Positions 7,409 to 14,528 of a DNA stretch of 22,049 nucleotides are shown here, piece by piece. The translations under genes were made by a program, and so were the position numbers. Under the pieces are notes generated by a model. The model made no database searches and was not told the origin of the DNA. It saw only the letters and a list, made by a program, of their open reading frames with translations. Position 1 is the first letter of the stretch. Every line of letters starts with the position of its first letter. Origin of the DNA: Pseudomonadota bacterium (lineage in GTDB: Bacteria > Pseudomonadota > Alphaproteobacteria > Azospirillales > Azospirillaceae); contig JAEYPE010000206.1 of NCBI GenBank assembly GCA_023411035.1, forward strand, positions 1-22,049, in the 5' to 3' direction.

Positions 7409-8285
7409 GGCGCGACCTCATCCAGGCTTGGAGCAGATTCAGGGCCAGCAGCAGCACGAAGGACGCCATCAGCATCAGCACGCCGACCGCGGCGGCGCCG
7501 GCATAGTCGTATTGCTCCAGCTTGATCACGATCAGCAGCGGAATGATCTCCGACAGTCCGGGGATGTTGCCGGCGATGAAGATCACCGACCCGTATTCCC
7601 CCACCCCGCGGGCGAAGGCCAGCGCGAAGCCGGTCAGCAGCGCCGGCAGCAGCGCCGGAAACACCACCCGCCGGAAGGTCTGCCAGCGCGTGGCGCCCAG
7701 AGCCGCCGCGGCCTCCTCCTCCTCCGGCGGCAGATCCTGAAGGATCGGCTGCACGGTGCGCACCACGAAGGGCAGGCCGATGAAGGTCAGGGCGATGGCG
7801 ATGCCCAGCGGCGTGAAGGCCACCTTCAGCCCGAACCACTCCATCAGCAGGGAGCCGATCCAGCCGTTGGGCGCGTACAGCGCGCTGAGCGCGATGCCGG
7901 CCACCGCGGTGGGCAGGGCGAAGGGCAGATCCACCAGCGCGTCGACGATCCGGTCCCCCGGAAAGCGGTAGCGGACCAGCACCCAGGCGACGACGAAACC
8001 GAAGACGGCGTTGACCGCGGCGGCCGCCAGCGACAGCCCGAAACTGACCTTGAAGGCCGCCAGGACGCGGGGCGTCAGCACCGCGTCCCAGAAGCCGGAC
8101 CAGCCCAGCCCCGCCGCCTTCAGCGCCAGCGCCGCCAGCGGCAGCAGAACGATCAGGCTCAGATAGGTCAGCGTGAATCCCAGCGTCAGCCCGAAGCCGG
8201 GGAGAACGCTGGGCTTTCGAAGGACGCTCAACACCGTGCCCCCCGAGGTGGGGAGCACGGCGTCGCTGGTGGCTGCTGCGACCAC
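7398..8285 (-). CDS. cysT: Sulfate ABC importer permease CysT (CysU)
   Basis: A 295-residue permease with about six to seven hydrophobic segments. The EAA loop is at ~185-215 (PPEEEEAAAALGATRWQTFRRVVFP). FARGVGEYGSVIFIAGNIPG matches the CysT signature near the last helices. It forms the transmembrane pore with CysW. The start codon is GTG at 8285, only 3 nt after the sbp stop; AAGGG inside the end of sbp is a plausible ribosome site. A long N-terminal tail (~25 residues) precedes the first helix, so a slightly later start is possible. Confidence 0.95.
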   Translation of the reverse strand: MVAAATSDAVLPTSGGTVLSVLRKPSVLPGFGLTLGFTLTYLSLIVLLPLAALALKAAGLGWSGFWDAVLTPRVLAAFKVSFGLSLAAAAVNAVFGFVVAWVLVRYRFPGDRIVDALVDLPFALPTAVAGIALSALYAPNGWIGSLLMEWFGLKVAFTPLGIAIALTFIGLPFVVRTVQPILQDLPPEEEEAAAALGATRWQTFRRVVFPALLPALLTGFALAFARGVGEYGSVIFIAGNIPGLSEIIPLLIVIKLEQYDYAGAAAVGVLMLMASFVLLLALNLLQAWMRSRHAR

Positions 8286-8288
8286 GGG

Positions 8289-9326
8289 TCAACGGCCCTT
8301 CTGGTAGATCTGGTCGAAGATGGCGCCATCCGCGAAATGCTTCTCCTGAGCCGTGCGCCAGCCCCCGAAGGAGCCGTCGATGGTCACAAGCTTAACATTT
8401 GGGAAGCGGTCCGCATACCGCGCAGCGACCTCCGGCAGACGCGGGCGGTAGAAGTTCTTCGCCGCGATCTCCTGTGCTTCGGGGGTGTAGAGGAAGTTCA
8501 GGTAGGCTTCCGCCACCTTCCGCGTTCCCTTGCGGTCCACCACCGAATCGACGACCGTGACCGGCGGTTCCGCCAGGATCGACAGGGACGGAAGGACGAT
8601 CTCGAACTTGTCGGCGCCGAATTCCTGAAGCGACAGGAAGGCCTCGTTCTCCCAGGCCAGCAGGACGTCGCCGATCTGCCGCTGGGTGAAGGTGACGGTG
8701 GAGCCGCGGGCGCCGCTGTCCAGCACCGGCACGTTCTTGAACAGGTCGCCGACGAACTGCTTGGCCTTGGCCTCGTCGTTCCCGTTCTTCTCCAGCGAGA
8801 AGGCCCAGGCGGCCAAGTAGTTCCAGCGCGCGCCGCCCGAGGTCTTCGGGTTCGGCGTGATGACCTGCACGCCCGGCTTCACCAGATCGTCCCAGTCCTT
8901 GATCTGCTTCGGGTTGCCCTTGCGGACCAGGAAGACGATCGTGGAGGTGTAGGGGGAACTGTTGTTCGGCAGGCGAGTCTGCCAGTTCTTCGGCAGGGCA
9001 CCGGCATCGGCGATGGCGTCGATGTCGTAGGCCAGCGCCAGGGTCACCACGTCGGCGTCCAGCCCGTCGATGACGGAGCGCGCCTGCTTGCCCGAGCCGC
9101 CGTGCGACTGCTTGACGGTCACCGTCTGGCCGCTGTCGGCCTGCCATTTCTTGATGAACGCCTTGTTGAAATCCACATAGAGTTCGCGCGTGGGATCGTA
9201 GGAGACGTTCAGCAGATTGGTCTGCGCCTTTGCGGGCGTGACGGCCAGCATGGCGAGGGCAACCCCCGCAGCCAGCGCGGACAGCCGGCCGGCACGAAGC
9301 GCGAAGAGCCGATCACGAAACGACAT
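8289..9326 (-). CDS. sbp: Periplasmic sulfate-binding protein
   Basis: A 345-residue solute-binding protein that delivers sulfate to CysTWA. It has a Sec signal peptide (positive RDRLFALRAGR, hydrophobic AALAAGVALAMLAV-like core, cleavage near AKA-QT at ~35). It then has LLNVSYDPTRELYVDFN and the sulfate-pocket motif QSHGGSGKQARSVIDG, followed by ADVVTLALAYDIDAIA. These match Sbp more closely than thiosulfate-preferring CysP (which tends to read SSYDVSRELF). I chose ATG 9326 because GGGAG lies 8 nt upstream and the signal peptide starts there; the upstream in-frame extension is not family-like. It is the first gene of the operon, so its 5' region controls sulfate import. Confidence 0.95.
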   Translation of the reverse strand: MSFRDRLFALRAGRLSALAAGVALAMLAVTPAKAQTNLLNVSYDPTRELYVDFNKAFIKKWQADSGQTVTVKQSHGGSGKQARSVIDGLDADVVTLALAYDIDAIADAGALPKNWQTRLPNNSSPYTSTIVFLVRKGNPKQIKDWDDLVKPGVQVITPNPKTSGGARWNYLAAWAFSLEKNGNDEAKAKQFVGDLFKNVPVLDSGARGSTVTFTQRQIGDVLLAWENEAFLSLQEFGADKFEIVLPSLSILAEPPVTVVDSVVDRKGTRKVAEAYLNFLYTPEAQEIAAKNFYRPRLPEVAARYADRFPNVKLVTIDGSFGGWRTAQEKHFADGAIFDQIYQKGR

Positions 9327-9649
9327 GGCACACTCCCTCTCAGGTTCCGTTGGGGCGCCGGCACCGGCCCCAGGGGGACCGCGCACCGCACCGATCATCA
9401 CAAACACGGCGCAGCGCCGTATTCACATATCATTTTGTGTATAAGCAATATCCATTTGCCGCGTAGAGTTTGCATGATTTCCCACCTGCCGCAAGGCTGT
9501 TTTTCATCATTCTCCACAAATGCTCGCGCGAATTTCACACTGAACTGTGAAATACCTCCCTTCCCTGCGGATCGGGCTGGCCGCGGTCCGCCGGATCGGT
9601 ATCATGCGCCGCCCCGCCAACCCGCTGTCCACCCCCGCTCCGCACGGTC
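9327..9649. promoter_or_regulatory. Divergent control region between sbp and the RHE_PE00001-type gene
   Basis: A 323-nt gap with no gene. It is AT-richer at about 9400-9560 than its surroundings, as expected for promoters facing both ways. It contains three symmetric elements: ACGGCG-CAG-CGCCGT (9406-9420), CACA-N8-TGTG (9424-9439) and the 22-bp ATTTCACA-N6-TGTGAAAT (9532-9553). On the minus strand TTGCTT lies in an AT-rich run upstream of sbp but has no clear -10 at proper spacing. The sbp leader (9327-9405) is GC-rich and could fold, but I do not recognise a known riboswitch. Confidence 0.55.
9532..9553. promoter_or_regulatory. Perfect interrupted palindrome, probable operator
   Basis: Arms ATTTCACA (9532-9539) and TGTGAAAT (9546-9553) are perfect inverted repeats around a 6-nt spacer. 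The site lies 96 nt before the plus-strand gene at 9650 and 205 nt before sbp. Arm length and spacing suit a dimeric helix-turn-helix regulator. It has the reverse order of a CRP site (TGTGA-N6-TCACA), so it is not a canonical CRP box. Confidence 0.5.
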
Positions 9650-10819
9650 ATGTCCGAAACAGCCCATTCCCCCTCCCCCGCCCTCCTGACCGCCCTTTTG
9701 GAGGCCGAACGCGCGCGCGGGCGGCTGGCGGAGGCGGCGCAGGACCCGGAGCGGCGCCGGCGGCTGTGGGCCGACGCGGCGCGGCGGGAGTCCTGCGCGG
9801 CGGCGCGGCTCGACGGGGTGGCGGTGGACCCGGCGGAATTCCTGGTGGCGACCATCGGCACAGATCTCGTCCCCACCGCCGGACGGGGGGCGGCGCAATC
9901 GGTCCGCGCGCTGTGGCAGGGCGCCCGGTTCACGCAAGGGATCATCGCGGCCCCCGCGCGCCGGGAGGGAAACGCCCGCGCGCCGGTTCCCTCCACCGGG
10001 GCCGCCGCCGACGCCTGGCGCGCGGTGGCGGAGTTGGAAGCCGGGCTGGACGCCCTGCCCCCCTTCCCTTCCGGCGATGATGGCGACGATGATGGCGGCG
10101 AGGGCGTCGAATCCCCGCCCCTTGAGGACGGCGCGCCGCCGGCCTGGACGCTGGGCTGGACGGAGGCGTTGTGGCGTTGCCTTCAGGCGGAGGTGTCGGG
10201 CCGCGACCCCGGACGGCTGGCCTTCTCGGCGGAGCGGGAGGCGGAGGCGGCCACCCTGCTCAAACGGCTGGACGGCGCGGGGGACTCACCGGCGCTGCTG
10301 GGGGGCGTGGGCATGCTGGCCGAACTGCTGCGCCCGGCGCCCGATCTGCGGATTCCGGTCTGGGCGGTGCCCTCGGCCCGGCTGATGGGGGCTCTGGCGG
10401 TGGCGCGCTGCTGCCGGGTGCCGAACGTCTGGCTGCCGATGTCGGTCTCGCTGCACGCCGACCGCACCGCCGCCGGCCTCGCCGCGCGTGGGCGGGAGGA
10501 GGGATGGCGGCTGTGGCTGGCCGACACGGTGGCGGAGACGGCGCGGCGGGAGCGCGAGCGCGCCCTGTCCCTGGACCGCACCGCGGAGGGCTGGCGGCAG
10601 CGGGTGGGGGCGAAGCGCCGCAATTCCCGCATCCCGGAAATCCTGGATTTCCTGTTCGATGAGCCGGCCCTGACCGTGCGGCGGGTGCAGAAGCGGCTGG
10701 GCAGCACCTTCCGCGGCGCCCAGCTTCTGGTGGACGAGCTTCTGGAGGCCGGCATCCTGCGCGAGGCGACGAACCGCGCGCTGGACCGCGTGTTCATCGC
10801 GGTGGATCTGATGCCCTGA
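9650..10819 (+). CDS. RHE_PE00001 family protein (DUF1612 + C-terminal helix-turn-helix)
   Basis: A 389-residue protein of unknown function. The N-terminal part has a Fic-N-like pattern (RRESCAAARLDGVAVDPAEFL, ~46-66) seen in the rhizobial RHE_PE00001/DUF1612 group. A Gly/Asp-rich acidic linker follows (~142-152). A middle helical region comes next, then a C-terminal helix-turn-helix at ~338-385 (ALTVRRVQKRLGSTFRGAQ and onward), ending NRALDRVFIAVDLMP. I do not see the Fic catalytic HPFxxGNGR motif, so AMPylation is not expected. Family and fold suggest DNA binding. The ATG lacks a clear Shine-Dalgarno. It is divergent from the sulfate operon and converges with the Rrf2 gene (39-nt gap). It might regulate sbp, but that rests only on position. 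Confidence 0.75.
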   Translation: MSETAHSPSPALLTALLEAERARGRLAEAAQDPERRRRLWADAARRESCAAARLDGVAVDPAEFLVATIGTDLVPTAGRGAAQSVRALWQGARFTQGIIAAPARREGNARAPVPSTGAAADAWRAVAELEAGLDALPPFPSGDDGDDDGGEGVESPPLEDGAPPAWTLGWTEALWRCLQAEVSGRDPGRLAFSAEREAEAATLLKRLDGAGDSPALLGGVGMLAELLRPAPDLRIPVWAVPSARLMGALAVARCCRVPNVWLPMSVSLHADRTAAGLAARGREEGWRLWLADTVAETARRERERALSLDRTAEGWRQRVGAKRRNSRIPEILDFLFDEPALTVRRVQKRLGSTFRGAQLLVDELLEAGILREATNRALDRVFIAVDLMP

Positions 10820-10848
10820 CCCGGCGGAAAGTCCGGCAGGAAGCCGGG
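10820..10848. terminator. Weak stem-loop between convergent genes
   Basis: CCCGGC (10820-10825) and GCCGGG (10843-10848) can pair across 17 nt, filling the gap between the stop of the RHE_PE00001-type gene and the stop of the Rrf2 gene. There is no T-run on either side. It may act as a weak or Rho-assisted bidirectional end signal. Confidence 0.3.
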
Positions 10849-10858
10849 TGGAAAGCGA

Positions 10859-11311
10859 TCAGATGTCGAAGTTGACGGGCAGCCCGCCGGTCGCCTGACG
10901 GTGGCGCAGGGCGTCCGACAGGGTCTGGTGGTCCAACACCTGCGCGGTGGCGTCGCGCACCTGCACCATCAGCCAACGCACCGAGCAGGTGTCCGGATCG
11001 ATGCAGTCCTCGCACGGGCGGAACGAGAACTTGCTGGCGCAGGGGATCGGCGCCAGATGGCCGTCGATCAGCCGGATCACCTCACCGAAGGTGATCTCCT
11101 CCGCCGGGCGCGCCAGACGATAGCCGCCGCTCTTGCCGCGCTTGGCGAACAGCAGCCCGTGCTTGCGCAGTTCCACCAGAATGGCTTCCAGGAACTTGCG
11201 TGGAATGTTTTCCCGCTCGGCGATCTCGGCGATCAGGACGAGTTCGTCATCCGTCCGTTCGGCCAGCATGATCAGGGCACGCAGGGCGTATTTGGCTTTT
11301 TGTGACAGCAT
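10859..11311 (-). CDS. Rrf2-family transcriptional regulator with a four-cysteine cluster
   Basis: A 150-residue regulator. Residues 1-70 are the Rrf2 winged helix (MLSQKAKYALRALIMLAE, then IPRKFLEAILVELRKHGLL and the wing GKSGGYRLARP). A dimer helix follows (ITFGEVIRLIDG). The sensor loop carries C91, C100, C103 and C109. IscR, NsrR and RirA bind Fe-S clusters through three cysteines in this loop, but their spacing differs (roughly C-x5-C-x5-C or C-x7-C-x5-C). This one has C-x8-C-x2-C-x5-C, so a cluster or thiol sensor is likely, while subfamily assignment is open. It is divergent from the glyoxalase gene, and a perfect 12-bp palindrome lies just upstream (11352-11363). There is no isc/suf operon next to it. 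Confidence 0.9.
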   Translation of the reverse strand: MLSQKAKYALRALIMLAERTDDELVLIAEIAERENIPRKFLEAILVELRKHGLLFAKRGKSGGYRLARPAEEITFGEVIRLIDGHLAPIPCASKFSFRPCEDCIDPDTCSVRWLMVQVRDATAQVLDHQTLSDALRHRQATGGLPVNFDI

Positions 11312-11351
11312 TCGGTCCGGCACCGCCCCCGTGGGGGAATGGGATAAAGGA

Positions 11352-11363
11352 GGAGTGCACTCC
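11352..11363. promoter_or_regulatory. Palindrome GGAGTGCACTCC upstream of the Rrf2 gene, possible autoregulatory operator
   Basis: A perfect 12-bp palindrome lies 41 nt before the Rrf2 start codon. On the minus strand it follows a TATATG (-10-like, 11363-11368), so a bound protein would cover the transcription start. Rrf2 regulators commonly repress themselves from such sites. I could not find a good -35 at 17 nt. Confidence 0.4.
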
Positions 11364-11398
11364 ATATAGCTGCGTTGCTCGGGAATTGGTACCGGTTC

Positions 11399-11427
11399 TT
11401 GCCCTGGAATCCGGTGGCGCGTAAGGT
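11399..11427 (+). promoter_or_regulatory. Possible promoter of the glyoxalase II gene
   Basis: TTGCCC (11399-11404), 17 nt, then TAAGGT (11422-11427), 38 nt before the ATG at 11465. The matches are partial, so this is a weak call. Confidence 0.25.
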
Positions 11428-11464
11428 CGAACCCGATTGATCCCTGACCGGCGAAGGACGCGGC

Positions 11465-12097
11465 ATGCAAACCATCATCGTTCCCGTCACCCCGTTCCAG
11501 CAGAATTGCACGCTGCTCTGGTGCCCGGAGACGATGAAGGGCGCCGCCGTCGATCCCGGCGGCGACCTTCCCCGCATCCTGCGCGCCGCCCAGTCGAAGG
11601 GTGTGACGCTGGAAAAGATCCTGGTCACCCACGGCCACATCGACCATGCGGGCGCGGTCGCCGACCTCGCCGACCAGTTGAAGCTGCCCATCGAGGGGCC
11701 GCACCGCGAGGACCAGTTCTGGATCGACGGCATGCCGATGCAGAGCCAGATGTTCGGCTTCCCGCCGGTCCGCTCCTTCACGCCGGACCGCTGGCTGGAG
11801 GAAGGCGACACCGTGACGGTCGGCAACCTGACGCTGGACGTTCACCACTGCCCGGGCCACACGCCGGGCCATGTGGTCTTCGTGCACAAGCCCAGCAAGC
11901 TCGCCATCGTCGGCGACGTGCTGTTCCAGGGCTCCATCGGCCGCACCGATTTCCCCAAGGGCAACCACGCCGAACTGATCGATTCGATCCGCACCAAGCT
12001 GTTCCCGCTGGGCGACGACGTGACCTTCATCCCCGGCCACGGCCCGACCTCCACCATCGGGGAAGAGCGGCTGTACAACCCTTTCCTCAACGATTGA
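11465..12097 (+). CDS. gloC: Metallo-beta-lactamase-fold hydrolase, GloC/YcbL-type glyoxalase II
   Basis: A 210-residue cytoplasmic hydrolase whose sequence follows E. coli YcbL (GloC) almost end to end: VTPFQQNCTLLWC, GDDVTFIPGHGP and YNPFLND. YcbL-type enzymes hydrolyse S-D-lactoylglutathione to D-lactate and glutathione, the second step of methylglyoxal removal. The metal ligands are all present: H56, H58, D60, H61 in THGHIDH, H132 in CPGHTPGH, D151 and H192. AAGGA lies 8 nt before the ATG. It is divergent from the Rrf2 regulator and converges with the OsmC-family gene. The wider family also includes persulfide dioxygenases, but the length and terminal motifs favour GloC. Confidence 0.92.
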   Translation: MQTIIVPVTPFQQNCTLLWCPETMKGAAVDPGGDLPRILRAAQSKGVTLEKILVTHGHIDHAGAVADLADQLKLPIEGPHREDQFWIDGMPMQSQMFGFPPVRSFTPDRWLEEGDTVTVGNLTLDVHHCPGHTPGHVVFVHKPSKLAIVGDVLFQGSIGRTDFPKGNHAELIDSIRTKLFPLGDDVTFIPGHGPTSTIGEERLYNPFLND

Positions 12098-12143
12098 CGG
12101 CATGAACGGGGCTGGCCCGGAAGCGCCGGACCAGCCCATGCCG
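12098..12143. terminator. Large stem-loop filling the gap between two convergent genes
   Basis: Outer arms CGGCATG (12098-12104) and CATGCCG (12137-12143) plus inner arms GGCTGG (12110-12115) and CCAGCC (12131-12136) form one long stem with a 5-nt bulge. CCGG/CCGG can pair in the loop. It starts directly after the gloC stop codon and ends 2 nt before the OsmC stop. The symmetry suits a shared bidirectional terminator or mRNA 3'-end stabiliser. No T-run is visible. Confidence 0.6.
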
Positions 12144-12145
12144 CA

Positions 12146-12658
12146 TCAGGCCCCCGTTTCTATGGCCAGAGAGATCGGCGGCGGATTCGCCAGCGTCTGG
12201 TAGACGACGCAGTAGCGCTCCGTCAGCTTGGTCAAGGAGGCGATCCGCTCCGGCGGTTCGTCGGTGTCCAGGTCGAAGCGCAGACGGATGGCGCGGAAGC
12301 CGACCGGCGCGTCCTTCGCCACGCCCAGCGTGCCGCGGAAATCCAGGTCGCCTTCCGCCGACACGGTGCCGCCGCGCAGCTTGAATTCCAACGCCGTGGC
12401 GACGGCCTTCAGCGTCACCCCCGCGCAGGCCACCAGAGCCTCCAGCAGCATGTCGCCGGAGCAAGCCTGCGTGCCCGGCCCGCCGGTCGCCGGATGAAGG
12501 CCGGCTTCCACCAGCGCGCGGCCCGTTTCCACCTTGCAGGCGATGCCGGAATCGTCCAGCGCGCCGCGAGCCTTCAGCGTGACCACCGCCGCTTCCGGCG
12601 CGTCCTTGTACTTGTCCTTCAGCGGCGCCTGGAGCGCGCGCAGATCCTGAGCATCCAT
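12146..12658 (-). CDS. OsmC family protein
   Basis: A 170-residue protein of the OsmC/Ohr fold. The two family cysteines are present: C78 in LLEALVACAGVT and C150 in ERYCVV. In OsmC/Ohr these form the peroxidatic and resolving pair that reduces organic hydroperoxides. C66 (ACSGD) and C41 are extra. The sequence ACSGDMLLEALVACAGVTLKAVA is typical of the less studied OsmC-like subgroup rather than Ohr proper, so peroxidase activity is likely but not certain. GAGGAAA lies ~9-10 nt upstream of the ATG. The gene stands alone between two terminator-like hairpins. Confidence 0.9.
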   Translation of the reverse strand: MDAQDLRALQAPLKDKYKDAPEAAVVTLKARGALDDSGIACKVETGRALVEAGLHPATGGPGTQACSGDMLLEALVACAGVTLKAVATALEFKLRGGTVSAEGDLDFRGTLGVAKDAPVGFRAIRLRFDLDTDEPPERIASLTKLTERYCVVYQTLANPPPISLAIETGA

Positions 12659-12768
12659 ACCCGTGCGTTTCCTCTTCGCGGTTCGGGATCGTTATCGTGC
12701 GACGGGCGGATGATGGACCGGGAATACCATTCGGGCAATGTTGAAAGCATGCCTCCTTCGTGTCACCT

Positions 12769-12798
12769 CCGGCGCCTCCTTCGGCGAAGCGCCGCCGG
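12769..12798. terminator. Second stem-loop between actP and the OsmC gene
   Basis: A GC-rich inverted repeat (GGCGC...GCGCC with inner CTTCG-G-CGAAG) lies just beyond the actP terminator and upstream of the OsmC gene. It may reinforce termination or form part of the OsmC leader. Confidence 0.3.
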
Positions 12799-12799
12799 A

Positions 12800-12843
12800 A
12801 AAGGAGCGGCCCCTCCCCCACCCGGATGGGCGGAAGAGGGGCC
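12800..12843 (-). terminator. Intrinsic terminator after actP
   Basis: On the minus strand, 14 nt after the actP stop, GGCCCCTC (12836-12843) pairs perfectly with GAGGGGCC (12808-12815). A further CCCATC/GGGTGGGG-type pairing lies inside. The stem is followed by GCTCCTTTTCC. A strong GC stem with a short T-run is a reasonable Rho-independent terminator. Confidence 0.65.
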
Positions 12844-12857
12844 TGCATTTCAGGATA

Positions 12858-14528
12858 TCAGTGCGAAACCGCGCTGGCCGCACCCAGGCCGGTTTCCGAA
12901 CGGATGTACTGGTACCGGTAGGCTTCCGCCTCCGCCGCCGCCTGCGGGCTGCGGTCGGTGACGGAGAAGATCCAGGTCGTCGCGAAGGCGATGACCATCG
13001 AGAACAGCGCGGGATGCTCGTAGGGGAAGATCGGCGCGGGGAACTTGAAGACGCTGACCCACACGGTCGGCCCCAGCACCACGAAGGCGACGCAGCTCAC
13101 CAGACCGGCGAAGCCGCCGATGAAGGCGCCGCGCGTGGTCAGGCCCTTCCAGAAGATCGACAGGATCAGCACCGGGAAGTTCACCGACGCGGCCAGACCG
13201 AAGGCCAGACCCACCATGAAGGCGATGTTCTGGTTCTCGAACAGCAGGCCCAGCGTGATGGCGATGACGCCGAGCCCCAGAGTGGCGAGGCGCGAGACGC
13301 GCATTTCCGACGCTTCGGTCGCGTTGCCCTTCTTGATGACGCGGGCGTAGAGGTCATGGCTGACCGCCGACGCGCCGGCCAGCGTCAGGCCCGCGACCAC
13401 CGCCAGGATGGTGGCGAAGGCGACCGCCGAGATGAAGCCCAGGAAGATGTTGCCGCCGATGGCCTTGGACAGATGGATGGCCGCCATGTTGCCGCCGCCC
13501 AGGATCTTGCCCGCCGCGTCCAGATAGGCCGGGTCGGTGCCGACGATCACGATCGCCAGGAAGCCGATGGTCACCGTCAGGATGAAGAAGTAGCCGATGA
13601 AGCCGGTGGCGTAGACGACCGACTTGCGCGCTTCCTTCGCGTCCGGAACGGTGAAGAAGCGCATCAGGATGTGCGGCAGACCCGCCGGACCGCACATCAG
13701 CGCGAGGCTGAGCGACACCGCGGCGAGCGGATCGGCCATGGCGGCGCTGGGCCGCAGGATGGCGGCGTGGGCGGCGTGGACGGACACGGCCTGCTGGATC
13801 AGCCGTTCGGGGTTGAAGCCGAACTGCGCCAGCGCCAGCCCGACCAGCACGGTGCAGCCGCCCAGCAGCATCACCGCCTTGATGATCTGCACCCAGGTGG
13901 TGGCGAGCATGCCGCCGAAGGTGACGTACAGGATCATCAGCACGCCGACCATCACCACGGCGTAGGTGTATTCCAGGCCGAACAGGAGCTGGATCAGCTT
14001 GCCCGCCCCGACCATCTGCGCGATCAGGTAGAAACAGACCACGGTCAGCGACCCGACCGCCGCCAGCGACCGGATCGGCGTCTGGCCCAGCCGGTAGGAC
14101 GCCACGTCGGCGAAGGTGAAGCGGCCCAGGTTGCGCAGGCGCTCGGCGATCAGGAACAGCATCAGCGGCCAGCCGACCAGGAAGCCGATGGTGTAGACCA
14201 CCCCGTCGAAGCCCTTGGCGAAGACCATACCCGACAGGCCGAGGAAGGCCGCCGCCGACATGTAGTCGCCCGCGATGGCCAGCCCGTTCTGGAAGCCGCT
14301 GATCCCGCCGCCCGCGGTGTAGAAGTCCGACGCCGAACGGGTGCGCTTCGACGCCCAATAGGTGATGCCCAGCGTGCCGGCGACGAACAGCAGGAACATG
14401 ACGATGGCCGTCACGTTGACCGGCTGGCGCTCCACCGCGCCGTCGATGGCGGCGGCATGGGCACCCCCGGCCACCAGCGCCGGCAGCAGCGCGGCGGCGG
14501 ATGAGGCGAGAAGACGCGCGGCGCTCAT
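12858..14528 (-). CDS. actP: Cation/acetate symporter ActP
   Basis: A 556-residue solute:sodium symporter of the SSS family; E. coli ActP has 549 residues. A cleavable-type signal (MSAARLLASSAAALLPALV, cleavage near AHA-AA) precedes about 13 membrane segments. ASDFYTAGGGISGFQNGLAIAGDYMSAAAFLG is the ActP hallmark near the first helices. It imports acetate and related short carboxylates with a cation. The ATG at 14528 overlaps the TGA of the DUF485 gene (ATGA), giving translational coupling. The frame is open further upstream, but that part is the shadow of the DUF485 gene. Confidence 0.95.
   Translation of the reverse strand: MSAARLLASSAAALLPALVAGGAHAAAIDGAVERQPVNVTAIVMFLLFVAGTLGITYWASKRTRSASDFYTAGGGISGFQNGLAIAGDYMSAAAFLGLSGMVFAKGFDGVVYTIGFLVGWPLMLFLIAERLRNLGRFTFADVASYRLGQTPIRSLAAVGSLTVVCFYLIAQMVGAGKLIQLLFGLEYTYAVVMVGVLMILYVTFGGMLATTWVQIIKAVMLLGGCTVLVGLALAQFGFNPERLIQQAVSVHAAHAAILRPSAAMADPLAAVSLSLALMCGPAGLPHILMRFFTVPDAKEARKSVVYATGFIGYFFILTVTIGFLAIVIVGTDPAYLDAAGKILGGGNMAAIHLSKAIGGNIFLGFISAVAFATILAVVAGLTLAGASAVSHDLYARVIKKGNATEASEMRVSRLATLGLGVIAITLGLLFENQNIAFMVGLAFGLAASVNFPVLILSIFWKGLTTRGAFIGGFAGLVSCVAFVVLGPTVWVSVFKFPAPIFPYEHPALFSMVIAFATTWIFSVTDRSPQAAAEAEAYRYQYIRSETGLGAASAVSH

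Noticed and set aside
9327..9405. Riboswitch in the sbp leader
   Set aside because: GC-rich and able to fold, but no conserved core of a known class (such as SAM-II) was recognised.
9532..9553. CRP/FNR site
   Set aside because: The half-sites are in the reverse order of CRP (TCACA-N6-TGTGA instead of TGTGA-N6-TCACA) and do not match FNR.
7257..9689. 810-codon plus-strand ORF opposite the sulfate operon
   Set aside because: Antisense shadow (Gln/Arg/His/Asp-rich). The minus strand carries sbp and cysT.
9650..10819. Active Fic AMP-transferase
   Set aside because: The HPFxxGNGR catalytic motif is missing; only the N-terminal pattern resembles Fic-associated proteins.
12738..14504. 588-codon plus-strand ORF opposite actP
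   Set aside because: Antisense shadow without domains; actP on the other strand is unambiguous.
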